Below, in pieces: positions 1 through 6,762 of a DNA stretch of 10,404 nucleotides. The first letter of the stretch is position 1. Every line of letters begins with the position of its first letter. The translations under genes and the position numbers were made by a program. The stretch spans positions 1-10,404 of the forward strand of contig DATCGG010000005.1 of assembly GCA_036509075.1 (NCBI GenBank). Reading direction: 5' to 3'. Under the pieces are notes generated by a model. It saw only the letters and a program-made list of their open reading frames with translations, did not search any database and had not been told where the DNA came from. Source of the stretch: JAJKIV01 sp036509075 (GTDB lineage Bacteria; Gemmatimonadota; Gemmatimonadetes; Gemmatimonadales; Gemmatimonadaceae).

Positions 1-249
1 CGACTCGGGGTACCAGTCGGGGACGTTGTATCGGTCATGCGCGCGCAGCTCGGTAAACGCCGCGGTGCTTCCGGGAACGTGCCGTGGCGTCACGCTGTCG
101 AAGGGCGTGGTCGAAACAGGGCCTAACGGCATAGCCCAGGCAGGCGGTTCCGACTGAGCCGCAGCACTGGGCGCGCCTGTGCGCGGCGCCTGTGCCGCAA
201 GCGGACACACGCCGACGAGTACCACACTGACACAGCGGATGAAGATCAT
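1..249 (-). CDS. Secreted protein N-terminus, probable c-type cytochrome (partial)
   Basis: The frame opens with ATG at 249 and runs off the left edge without a stop, giving the first 83 residues. It begins with a hydrophobic export signal (MIFIRCVSVVLVGVCPLAAQA), so the product should be secreted or periplasmic. The following segment (residues 38-83), with a VPGS motif and ending VPDWYPES, resembles the region just before the haem-binding CxxCH in small secreted cytochrome c proteins whose next stretch is typically HPPMP...CGxCH. That haem site would lie outside the window, so the cytochrome call is inference from this prefix. It starts 34 nt after the stop of the PQQ dehydrogenase on the same strand, so the two are probably co-transcribed and the protein could accept electrons from it. 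Codon pair TTA-GGC at 121-127 belongs to the dispersed GTTAGGC motif. Confidence 0.6.
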   Translation of the reverse strand, partial: MIFIRCVSVVLVGVCPLAAQAPRTGAPSAAAQSEPPAWAMPLGPVSTTPFDSVTPRHVPGSTAAFTELRAHDRYNVPDWYPES

Positions 250-283
250 TGTTGCGGTATCCTCGGGTCGGCGGCCGCCGTAA

Positions 284-2446
284 TCATCGGGGCAGCGCAA
301 AGGCAACGTACGCATCCGACGACTTCGAGCCCAGCTTCCCTCCGCCGGCGGCGATCACCACGAACTGCCGCCCGCCCACCGCATACGTGCTCGGCGTCGC
401 ATATCCTGCCGCAGGCAGTTTCGCCTCCCACAACTGCTTCCCAGTCGCCTTATCGAATGCGCGAAGCTTCTCATCCTGCGCTGCCGCGATGAATACGAGC
501 CCACCTGCCGTGACGATCGGCCCACCATACAGCTCCGTACCGGTCGGCGCGACCCCTCTGGCAGTCAACGCGGGAAAATCGCCGAGTGGGATGCGCCATC
601 GGTACTCGCCGGTGTTGAGGTCGATGGCGCTGAGTGTGCCCCAGGGCGGCTTGATCGCCGGGTAGCCATCCGGGTCCTTCCATCGCTCGTATCCGGCGAA
701 GCGATACGGAGACGCCGACGACGAGCGGGTTGATGCCACGGCGTTAGGCTTGATCCTGGCGGGTCGTCCGAGCAGGTAGTCGGCGACGGCGACTCGTTCC
801 GGCTCCGGCAGGTCGCGAAACGGCGGCATCAACCCGCGTCCGCGCGCGATCACCGCCTGGATCTGCGCCGCCGAGAGTCGCCCGCCCACGCCCGACAACG
901 GCGGCACGCCGTCTCCGTCGCCTCGTCGGTCAGCCCCGTGACACCCGGCGCAGAACGCCGAGTAGACGTCCGCACCACTGCCTAACGTGAGACCGCCGAG
1001 TGCGCCGAGCGTCATCGGACGCATTGCAGCGATCCACGGCACGTCGCTGGCGTTCACGTACAGCACGCCGGTCTCGCGGTCGACCGCCGCACCGCCCCAC
1101 TCACCACCACCATCGAAACCCGGAAGGACGACGCTCCCTTTCACACTCGGCGGCGTGAAGAGGCCGTCGTTGCGGAGCCCGCGAAACCGGCGGAGCGCCG
1201 CTTCGTGCGCCGCGGGAGACAGGTCAGTGAGGTCTGCCTCCGTCATCGTCTGGCGCGCGAACGGAGCGGGCTTGGCCGGGACAGGCTGCGTCGGCCACGA
1301 CTCTTCTCCATTGAGGTCCGTCGCCGGCACCGGCCGCTCCTGCACCGGGAACAGCGGACGGCCGTTCTCGCGGTCGAACACGAACACGAAACCGGTCTTC
1401 GTGATCTGCGCGACCGCGTCCACAGTGCGGCCCTCGTGCCTCACGGTGAGCAGGTTGGGCGCCGCGGGCAGGTCGCGATCAAGCAGATCGTGATGGACGG
1501 TCTGAAAGTGCCAGATGCGGCGTCCGGTCCTGGCGTCGAGTGCAAGGAGCGTGTTCGCGTACAGATTCGCGCCGCGACGACCGCCGCCATAGAAGTCCGG
1601 ACTGGCCGATCCCGTGGGCACGTAGACGATTCCGCGCCTCGTGTCGACGCTCATCCCCGGCCACGAGTTCGCGCCGCCGGCCGTCTTCCAGGCGTCGTTA
1701 GGCCACGTGTCGGAGCCCGGCTCGCCTCGCTGTGGAATCGTGTGAAATGTCCATCGCACCCGGCCGGTCCGCACGTCGTAGGCGCGCACGTGACCGGGCG
1801 CCGCACCCTCGTCCTCGCCAACGCGAGTCCCCTGGATGAGCAGATCCTCGAACACGACACCGGGGCTCGTAGCGATGACGTAGCCTTCCGAGGCCGACTC
1901 CGCCGAGTCGACCGGCACGTCGCGTCCGAGCCCGGCGCCGAGGTCGACCGATCCCGAGTCGCCGAACGTCACAATGGGACGGCCGGTGGGCGCGTCGAGC
2001 GCATAGAGTCGGCGCCCAGCAGTGAAGAAGATGCGCCGGTCGCCGCCCTCCGCCCAATACACGACGCCGCGGTTCGCGTGGAGCTCTCGAGTCCGACCAG
2101 CAAACGGATCGAAGCGCCACCGGAGCGTGCCGCTGTCCGCTCGGAGCGCGATGACAGCAAGTGCGGGGGTCGTCGTGTACAGCACACTGTCGACCACGAT
2201 CGGCGTCGCCTGAATCTCGGATCGACTTCCGGCCGGCATGTCGCCGGTGTGGTACGTCCACGCGACCGTGAGCCGCGAGACGTTGGCGCGATTGATCTGA
2301 TCGAGCGTGGAATAGCGGTCGTTGGACGGCGCCCCTCCCGTGACCGGCCAATCGTCGCGATGAGAGGGGGCGCAGGCGGCCACGAACACGGCCATGGCCG
2401 CAGTTGCGGTCAGCCATCGAATGAACACTGCGGCCGCGTTATGCAC
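284..2446 (-). CDS. PQQ-dependent dehydrogenase lipoprotein with internal cytochrome c domain
   Basis: Predicted quinoprotein dehydrogenase of the glucose-dehydrogenase-like eight-bladed propeller family, 720 aa, oxidising a sugar or alcohol in the periplasm. The start is GTG at 2446, 6 nt after the VOC gene stop. Residues 1-25 form a lipoprotein signal with lipobox VAAC (Cys25), so it is probably lipid-anchored. Propeller motifs follow in order: WPVTGGAPSNDRYS near residue 33, an NRGVVYW segment, ALDAPTGRPIVTFG, a WPGMSVDTRRGIVYVPTG blade, and VHHDLLDRDLPA with His318, His319, Asp320, Asp323 and Asp325, matching the family's active-site DxD region. A class I cytochrome c domain is inserted at about residues 487-560, with haem site CAGCH (Cys499, Cys502, His503) and a likely Met ligand in RGLMPPF. 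The last propeller blades resume after it. The adjacent disulphide cysteines of methanol dehydrogenases are absent. No PQQ synthesis genes are in view and the substrate cannot be inferred. Confidence 0.93.
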   Translation of the reverse strand: MHNAAAVFIRWLTATAAMAVFVAACAPSHRDDWPVTGGAPSNDRYSTLDQINRANVSRLTVAWTYHTGDMPAGSRSEIQATPIVVDSVLYTTTPALAVIALRADSGTLRWRFDPFAGRTRELHANRGVVYWAEGGDRRIFFTAGRRLYALDAPTGRPIVTFGDSGSVDLGAGLGRDVPVDSAESASEGYVIATSPGVVFEDLLIQGTRVGEDEGAAPGHVRAYDVRTGRVRWTFHTIPQRGEPGSDTWPNDAWKTAGGANSWPGMSVDTRRGIVYVPTGSASPDFYGGGRRGANLYANTLLALDARTGRRIWHFQTVHHDLLDRDLPAAPNLLTVRHEGRTVDAVAQITKTGFVFVFDRENGRPLFPVQERPVPATDLNGEESWPTQPVPAKPAPFARQTMTEADLTDLSPAAHEAALRRFRGLRNDGLFTPPSVKGSVVLPGFDGGGEWGGAAVDRETGVLYVNASDVPWIAAMRPMTLGALGGLTLGSGADVYSAFCAGCHGADRRGDGDGVPPLSGVGGRLSAAQIQAVIARGRGLMPPFRDLPEPERVAVADYLLGRPARIKPNAVASTRSSSASPYRFAGYERWKDPDGYPAIKPPWGTLSAIDLNTGEYRWRIPLGDFPALTARGVAPTGTELYGGPIVTAGGLVFIAAAQDEKLRAFDKATGKQLWEAKLPAAGYATPSTYAVGGRQFVVIAAGGGKLGSKSSDAYVAFALPR

Positions 2447-2452
2447 GTGCCG

Positions 2453-2872
2453 TCAGTCGTCCGGCATCAGCGCGCGATTGAATACGACCTCCCAGAGATG
2501 ACCGTCGGGATCGGCGAAGTATCCGCTGTAGCCGCCCCAGAACGTCTTGTGCGCCGCCTTCACGATGGTTGCACCGCACGCCGCCGCCTGCTGCATGACG
2601 GCATCGACCTCCTGCTCGCTCCGAACGTTGTGTCCTATCGAGAGCTCGGTCGCGCTGCGCGGAGCTTTCGCGAGTCCCGAGTCGTGGGAGAGGCTGTCGC
2701 GCGGCCAGACCGCGAGCTTGAGACCGTTCTGCAGATCGAAGAAGGCGACAGCGCCGTGCTCGAACTCGCGTCCGACGATGCCTTTCGTAGGGAAGCCGAG
2801 GTCTCGGTAGAACGCGACCGAGCGTTCCAGATCGTCGACTCCGATGGTGAGTACCGTAATCCGTGGCTTCAT
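2453..2872 (-). CDS. VOC (glyoxalase/bleomycin-resistance fold) family protein
   Basis: A 139-aa protein with the full vicinal-oxygen-chelate pattern of two beta-alpha-beta-beta-beta units. The N-terminal half reads ITVLTIGVDDLERSVAFYRDLGF and the C-terminal half ends in YFADPDGHLWEVVFN (residues 117-132). Glu128 sits at the usual last metal-ligand position and Glu76 is in the middle strand, so a metal-dependent lyase or dioxygenase-like activity is possible. The WGGYSGYFADPDGHLWEV segment is typical of the unassigned lactoylglutathione lyase-like group; the substrate is unknown. The start is ATG at 2872 with no clear Shine-Dalgarno. It is the first gene of the operon with the PQQ dehydrogenase (6-nt gap), hinting at detoxification or processing of a related metabolite, but VOC genes turn up in many contexts and this link is weak. 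Confidence 0.9.
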   Translation of the reverse strand: MKPRITVLTIGVDDLERSVAFYRDLGFPTKGIVGREFEHGAVAFFDLQNGLKLAVWPRDSLSHDSGLAKAPRSATELSIGHNVRSEQEVDAVMQQAAACGATIVKAAHKTFWGGYSGYFADPDGHLWEVVFNRALMPDD

Positions 2873-3153
2873 GACAGCAACAGGTTACAGGTTACTGGTA
2901 GGGGTTATTGGTTGCCTGGACCAACTGGATGCTCATCTGCGTGTTAGAGCCGTCCTGAGGGTTCGATAACCAATAACCCGTACCAGTAACCAATTACCAG
3001 TTCCAGCCCCTAATAACCAGCAACCAATAATGGAACTGTCCGGGTGTGCCGGGAGGGCTGTACGATTGGCGCGCGCGGGTTGAGTTTCTTGTCGTGATCT
3101 GCCGGGCCTCCGGTCCGGACGCGTTCTCGAAACCCCGAGCCCACGGTGCCGCT
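2873..3153. other. Divergent intergenic region
   Basis: This 281-nt stretch lies between the divergently read VOC and DUF2911 genes and must hold both promoters. Its VOC-proximal part (2883-3030) is much richer in A and T than the genes around it and consists largely of short degenerate repeats, described separately. The remainder, 3031-3153, has ordinary high-GC composition. I see no convincing sigma-70 hexamer pair in it: TACGAT at 3061-3066 is a possible -10 but lacks a -35 partner. Reading frames open here on both strands but none has coding features. Confidence 0.7.
2883..3030. repeat. Opposed arms of a 6-7-nt-spaced degenerate repeat, with inverted repeat
   Basis: The left arm (2883-2914) repeats GGT at 2883, 2890, 2897, 2903 and 2910, a spacing of 7, 7, 6 and 7 nt, in units such as GGTTACA, GGTTACT and GGTTATT. 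The right arm (2968-3030) has the complement, with ACC (TCC at 3002) at 2969, 2976, 2982, 2989, 2996, 3002, 3016 and 3023, in units such as ACCAATA, ACCAGTA and ACCAATT. Positions 2890-2913 and 2968-2991 are reverse complements at 23 of 24 positions. A further copy, CAACCAATAA at 3021-3030, is complementary to 2905-2914. The arms are separated by about 53 nt of unrelated sequence. It could extrude as a cruciform or fold as a large RNA hairpin. It carries no ORF and its role is unknown. Confidence 0.85.
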
Positions 3154-3738
3154 ATGCGCTGCGCTCCTGCCGTCGTCGTCGCCCTTTCGTTCCTGAGCTC
3201 TGGCGCGCTCGCCGCGCAGCAAGACCTGCGTCCCGCCCTGAGTGGCCGCGCCACGAGCGTCGTGTCGTTGAGTGTCCCACGTCCAGAGGGCGCAGCCGAG
3301 GCGCCACCGACTACACCTCCAGTGACCATCGTCCTGGACTATGGTCAGCCGCACCTGCGCGGCCGGAAGCTGCACACGGACAGCCTCGTGCCGTACGACA
3401 AGCCGTGGCGCACTGGCGCGAACGACGCAACGACCCTCACGACGGGCGTCGACCTCGTGCTGGGTGGCGCGACACTGCCCGCGGGGAAATACGTGCTCTA
3501 CACGATCCCGACCCGCGGCGACTGGAAGCTGATCATCCAGAAGGAGGCAGGCCAGACAGCCGAGTACAAGCCCGAGCTCGACCTGGTGCGCGTCGACCTC
3601 AAGCGGCGCCCGATCACGGAACCCGTCGAGAGCCTAACGATGTGGCTCATCCCGTCGACGGCGCCGGGGAAGGCCCAGGGAGAGCTCCGCCTGGCGTGGG
3701 GGACGAGTCTGGTGTCGACGACGTGGTCGGTCAAATAG
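3154..3738 (+). CDS. DUF2911 domain secreted protein
   Basis: A 194-aa exported protein of the DUF2911 family, whose function is unknown. I chose ATG at 3154 because it starts directly at a signal peptide (MRCAPAVVVALSFLSSGALA, cut near residue 20). The upstream in-frame ATG at 3046 would add 36 residues without export features. Family hallmarks are visible: YGQPHLRGRKL from Tyr63, VPYDKPWRTGANDAT around residues 79-93 with Trp85 and Asn90, then LPAGKYVLYTIP and a WKLIIQK strand. A final beta segment ends in LRLAWGTSLVSTTW. In relatives the WRTGANEAT and PAGxYxLFTIP motifs define a compact beta domain. It is divergent from the VOC operon and convergent with the next gene, 16 nt apart. CTA-ACG at 3633-3638 is another copy of the GTTAGGC motif. 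Confidence 0.9.
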   Translation: MRCAPAVVVALSFLSSGALAAQQDLRPALSGRATSVVSLSVPRPEGAAEAPPTTPPVTIVLDYGQPHLRGRKLHTDSLVPYDKPWRTGANDATTLTTGVDLVLGGATLPAGKYVLYTIPTRGDWKLIIQKEAGQTAEYKPELDLVRVDLKRRPITEPVESLTMWLIPSTAPGKAQGELRLAWGTSLVSTTWSVK

Positions 3739-3748
3739 TCGCGGACGT

Positions 3749-3767
3749 GTCGGCCTAGTTGGCCGGC
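3749..3767. terminator. Small hairpin between convergent genes (weak candidate)
   Basis: GTCGGCC at 3749-3755 can pair with GGCCGGC at 3761-3767 around the loop TAGTT (seven pairs, one of them G-T). It spans the end of the minus-strand unknown gene and lies 10 nt past the DUF2911 stop. No T-run follows on either strand, so a bidirectional terminator role is only possible. Short GC stems are common by chance in DNA of this composition. Confidence 0.2.
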
Positions 3768-4378
3768 CTCATCAGCACGCCAGACATCCTTGCTCCTTCG
3801 CTTCCGTCGGGCCCGCGCAACTCGAACTCCACCGTCCGATCGGTCTGCGGATGCAGCTGCCACAGCCGCATTTCACGGTTGTGTCGCGTGTACCAACCAG
3901 TTTCGGCCGGAGCGGAGGAACCAACCGGGTTGTTCACCGCGTGGCTGAAGCTCCCGTCGAGATAGAAATCCCACGTATGCTCGACGCGCTGCTCGTCGGT
4001 GTACATGAAGGTGCGGCGGAACGTCGTCTGCGGGTCGAACGGCGGTTTTCCGGGAGCCCCTGCGGTTTCGGGCGCACTGTTGCTCGAGGCGTTGTACGCG
4101 TCGGCGGCTAGCTGCGTGCAGTCATCCGCCCGTGCCGCGTCGCCCTTTTGCTTGTAGTACGCCGAGAGCAGCATTTGGATGCGCGTCGCGTCCGTGAGGT
4201 CGCCTTTCCTGTGAGCCTTGACGAGAAGAAGGATCTCACGCTCGCGCTCATTGGTGGGTGTGGCTGGGACTCCCGAAACGTCGAACCGTTCGACCTCGCG
4301 CTGTGGCTTCTTGGTCTGCGCGTCGAGCGACGAGGCAACGCACAGCGCCAGGGCGGAGACAAGGATGCCGGCACGCAT
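3755..4378 (-). CDS. Secreted protein of unknown function
   Basis: I do not recognise this 207-aa protein. It has a signal peptide (MRAGILVSALALCVASSLDA, residues 1-20). A charged helical stretch follows at about residues 41-96, beginning NEREREILLLVKAHRKGD and containing MLLSAYYKQKGDAARADD, which may form a helical pair like a single TPR. A linker rich in Pro, Ala and Gly follows. The C-terminal half (residues about 115-207) alternates short strands with the pattern WDFYLDGSF, GWYTRHNREMRLWQL and VEFELRG, which is reminiscent of lipocalin-like small beta barrels; that is inference. The start is well supported: GGGAGG (4387-4392, minus strand) lies 8 nt before ATG 4378, the best Shine-Dalgarno in the window, behind a plausible promoter at 4418-4446. 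It converges on the DUF2911 gene. Confidence 0.82.
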   Translation of the reverse strand: MRAGILVSALALCVASSLDAQTKKPQREVERFDVSGVPATPTNEREREILLLVKAHRKGDLTDATRIQMLLSAYYKQKGDAARADDCTQLAADAYNASSNSAPETAGAPGKPPFDPQTTFRRTFMYTDEQRVEHTWDFYLDGSFSHAVNNPVGSSAPAETGWYTRHNREMRLWQLHPQTDRTVEFELRGPDGSEGARMSGVLMRPAN

Positions 4379-4386
4379 GGAGACGT

Positions 4387-4392
4387 CCTCCC
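4387..4392 (-). promoter_or_regulatory. Strong ribosome binding site for the unknown secreted protein
   Basis: The minus strand reads GGGAGG, 8 nt before the ATG at 4378. It fixes that start, and it stands out because most other starts in this window lack a recognisable Shine-Dalgarno. Confidence 0.7.
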
Positions 4393-4417
4393 GTAAGAGC
4401 GTACTGCCAACTGCCTA

Positions 4418-4446
4418 ACTATCGTCCCATCCGGCGCGGGCGTCAG
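4418..4446 (-). promoter_or_regulatory. Candidate sigma-70-type promoter for the unknown secreted protein
   Basis: On the minus strand a -35 CTGACG (4441-4446) and a -10 GATAGT (4418-4423) are separated by exactly 17 nt. Each matches four of six consensus positions. Transcription would begin near 4410, giving a leader of about 32 nt containing the GGGAGG site. The -10 overlaps one copy of the GTTAGGC motif (4413-4419). Confidence 0.35.
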
Positions 4447-4535
4447 TCGGCGAATCGACTAGACCTCCTGCGGGAAAACCTGACGGGGTCTCCCATCTCC
4501 ACTTCGATGCGAGGGGTCCGGAACGCGACAGTCGC

Positions 4536-4642
4536 TCCGGAGCATCCGAGCGATCCGCTGAATCCGAACACCCCTTTTCGTCTGTGGGGCCGGCGTTATC
4601 AAGGCCGGCATCTACAACCAAGGGGTGTTCGGATGCTCCGGA
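4536..4642. repeat. Nested palindrome / three-way-junction structure downstream of glgB
   Basis: Positions 4562-4576 and 4620-4634 are perfect reverse complements (15 bp, including GAACACCCCTT). Positions 4536-4548 and 4630-4642 are perfect reverse complements (13 bp, TCCGGAGCATCCG). The two share five nucleotides on the right side. Folded together they give an outer 8-bp stem (4536-4543 with 4635-4642), a side hairpin AGCG-ATC-CGCT (4549-4559), a 15-bp arm, and an inner GCCGGC stem (4589-4594 with 4604-4609) with a 9-nt loop. It begins 9 nt beyond the glgB stop, so it could end glgB transcription or protect its 3' end. There is no clear T-run. It could also be a REP-like or small non-autonomous mobile repeat. 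Confidence 0.75.
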
Positions 4643-4651
4643 TGCCACTGA

Positions 4652-6700
4652 TCATGCGGATCGTTTCGGGGCAGGGCCATCACGGTAGCGCAACGAGCCT
4701 GCGGCGGCAGTACTCGCGGGAGCAACCACTGCAGCGTCGGAGTGAGTGTTTGTAGTTCCGGTACGGTTCTCTTCCCCGGATTCGATCACTGGCACCTCGA
4801 CGCGCCGCGGCCGGAACGCAATGACCGACAGCGGCGGCAACGTTAGGCCCAACGCGTGCGGGCGACCGTGCAACGGCGTCGGGGATGTCTCGACAGCACC
4901 AAAATTCCCCATACCGCCCCCACCATAGACCGCAGCGTCGCTGTTCAGGATTTCCTCCCACACGCCGCCCACCGGCGCCCCGATCCGGTAGTCGTATCTC
5001 GGCACCGCCGAGAAGTTGCACGCGAACAACAGGATATCGTTCGCGTCTGCCGCGCGTCGGATGAAGCTCACCACGTTCCCTTCGTGGTCACTGCAGTCGA
5101 TCCACTCGAACCCATCCGGTGAATCGTCGCGCTCGTACAGCGCTGGCTCGCGACGATAGACCGCGTTCAGGTCGCGCACCCAGCGCTGCAGCCCGGCATG
5201 CATCGGGTGGTTCGTGAGGTCCCAGTCGAGACTGAAGTCGTGATTCCACTCGCGCCACTGCCCGAACTCGTCTCCCATGAACATCAGCTTCTTGCCGGGA
5301 TGCCCGAACATGTAGCCATACAGCGCGCGCAGATTCGCGAACATCTGCCACACGTCCCCGGGCATCTTCGAGAGCATCGCTTTCTTGAGATGCACCACCT
5401 CGTCGTGCGAGAACGGCAGCACGAAGCGCTCGGAGTACGCGTACATCAGGCTGAACGTGATCTTGTTGTGATGGTACCGCCGATACACGGGGTCCATCGA
5501 CATGTACTCGAGCATGTCGTGCATCCACCCCATGTTCCACTTGAAGTCGAAGCCAAGCCCACCCACCGCCGTCGGCCGCGAGACCATCGGCCAGGACGTC
5601 GACTCCTCCGCCATCACCGGCACGCCGGGGTATTCCGCGTGAATGCGGTCGTTCAGCAAGCGGATGAACTCGATCGCCTCGAGGTTCTCGCGTCCGCCGT
5701 AGCGATTGGGAATCCACTCACCAGCGTTCCGCCCGTAATCGAGGTAGAGCATCGACGCGACGGCGTCCACGCGCAGGCCATCGATGTGATAGCGGTGGAT
5801 CCAGAAGAGCGCGTTGCTGATGAGGAAGTTGCGGACCTCACGGCGTGCGTAGTTGAAGACGAACGTGTCCCATTGCGGGTGGAGTCCGAGCTTCGGGTTC
5901 GCGTGCTCGTAGAGGTGTGTGCCGTCGAAGTAGCCAAGCCCGTGTCCGTCGCGCGGGAAGTGCGCCGGGACCCAGTCGAGGATCACGCCGATGCCGCGGT
6001 GGTGCAGCGTGTCGATGAGGGCCATGAGATCGTGCGGGCCGCCGAAGCGACTCGTCGGCGCGAAGTAGCCGATCGTCTGGTAGCCCCACGACCCGTCGAA
6101 GGGATGCTCGGTGACCGGCAGCAGCTCGACGTGCGTGTAGCCCATCCACTCGACGTAGTCCGCGAGCTGCGGCGCGATCTCACGGTACGTAAGCCACCGG
6201 CCGTTTTCGTTGGCGTTGCGCCGCCACGAGCCGAGGTGGACCTCGTAGATCGACATCGGGTGCGTGCTCGCGTCGTGCGTCGCGCGCGCGGCGATCCATT
6301 CGGCGTCGCGCCACTCGTAGCCATCGAGCTCCGCGACCTTCGACGCGGTCTGCGGGCGAATTTCGGCGGCGAAGCCGTAGGGGTCGGCCTTCTCGCCGAA
6401 GGCGCGGCCGTCGGGGCCAACAACGCGGTACTTGTAGAGCGCTCCGGTCTTCACTCCGGGAATGAACCGCTCCCAGACACCAGCCTCCTGCCGTCGCGTG
6501 AGCGGATGGGCGTGGGGGCTCCAGCTGTTGAAGTCGCCGACGACCGACACGTGTGTCGCGTTAGGCGCCCAGACGGCGAAGTGGACGCCCGCAACCCCAT
6601 TCACCTCGCGCAGGTGCGCGCCAAGCTTCTCGTAGGTGCGGTAGTGCGTGCCCTCGGCGAGGAGATGGAGGTCGAAGTCGGTGAGGACGAGGTCGCTCAT
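4652..6700 (-). CDS. glgB: 1,4-alpha-glucan branching enzyme
   Basis: Cytoplasmic glycogen branching enzyme (EC 2.4.1.18), 682 aa, transferring short alpha-1,4 chains to form alpha-1,6 branches. It has the short form of the family: it begins where residue 107 or so of the E. coli enzyme aligns (LLAEGTHYRTYEKLGAH), lacking the extra N1 module. The CBM48 module covers about residues 30-115 (FAVWAPNATHVSVVGDFNSW). The GH13 barrel follows, with SIYEVHLGSW, ELLPVTEHPFDGSWGYQ, the nucleophile Asp312 in DGLRVDAVASM, the acid/base Glu365 in MAEEST, and Asp433 in FSHDEVVH; all three are intact. The all-beta C-domain ends near residue 633. A tail of about 49 residues rich in Ala, Ser and Thr follows, absent from the E. 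coli enzyme. ATG 6700 agrees with the family N-terminus but has no clear Shine-Dalgarno. No other glycogen gene lies in the window. It is divergent from the kinase gene. Confidence 0.97.
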   Translation of the reverse strand: MSDLVLTDFDLHLLAEGTHYRTYEKLGAHLREVNGVAGVHFAVWAPNATHVSVVGDFNSWSPHAHPLTRRQEAGVWERFIPGVKTGALYKYRVVGPDGRAFGEKADPYGFAAEIRPQTASKVAELDGYEWRDAEWIAARATHDASTHPMSIYEVHLGSWRRNANENGRWLTYREIAPQLADYVEWMGYTHVELLPVTEHPFDGSWGYQTIGYFAPTSRFGGPHDLMALIDTLHHRGIGVILDWVPAHFPRDGHGLGYFDGTHLYEHANPKLGLHPQWDTFVFNYARREVRNFLISNALFWIHRYHIDGLRVDAVASMLYLDYGRNAGEWIPNRYGGRENLEAIEFIRLLNDRIHAEYPGVPVMAEESTSWPMVSRPTAVGGLGFDFKWNMGWMHDMLEYMSMDPVYRRYHHNKITFSLMYAYSERFVLPFSHDEVVHLKKAMLSKMPGDVWQMFANLRALYGYMFGHPGKKLMFMGDEFGQWREWNHDFSLDWDLTNHPMHAGLQRWVRDLNAVYRREPALYERDDSPDGFEWIDCSDHEGNVVSFIRRAADANDILLFACNFSAVPRYDYRIGAPVGGVWEEILNSDAAVYGGGGMGNFGAVETSPTPLHGRPHALGLTLPPLSVIAFRPRRVEVPVIESGEENRTGTTNTHSDAAVVAPASTAAAGSLRYRDGPAPKRSA

Positions 6701-6754
6701 CGACTACGGATTCGAGGACGAGTCGCGCTTCGAGGTGGATCGGCGCATGCAGCG

Positions 6755-6762
6755 AATATACT
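6755..6762. promoter_or_regulatory. Candidate overlapping divergent -10 elements
   Basis: AATATACT is an isolated AT-rich island in very GC-rich DNA between the divergent glgB and kinase genes. On the plus strand it offers TATACT (6757-6762), and on the minus strand TATATT (6755-6760), each close to the TATAAT consensus. Transcription would start near 6770 toward the kinase, or near 6748 toward glgB with a leader of about 48 nt. No good -35 hexamer is found at 16-18 nt on either side, so a different sigma factor or an activator may be involved, or the match may be chance. If used for the kinase, this promoter supports the downstream GTG start at 6855. Confidence 0.35.

Noticed and set aside
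1205..2947. Long plus-strand open frame opposite the PQQ dehydrogenase and VOC genes
   Set aside because: It spans two well-supported minus-strand genes, has no recognisable domain and an Arg/Val/His-rich composition typical of antisense shadows in high-GC DNA.
2883..3030. CRISPR array
   Set aside because: Units are only 6-7 nt apart with no unique spacers of 25-40 nt, and no cas genes are nearby.
4415..4648. Possible small gene between glgB and the unknown secreted protein
   Set aside because: The frame runs through the palindromic element and the promoter region, and lacks a ribosome site and any recognisable features.
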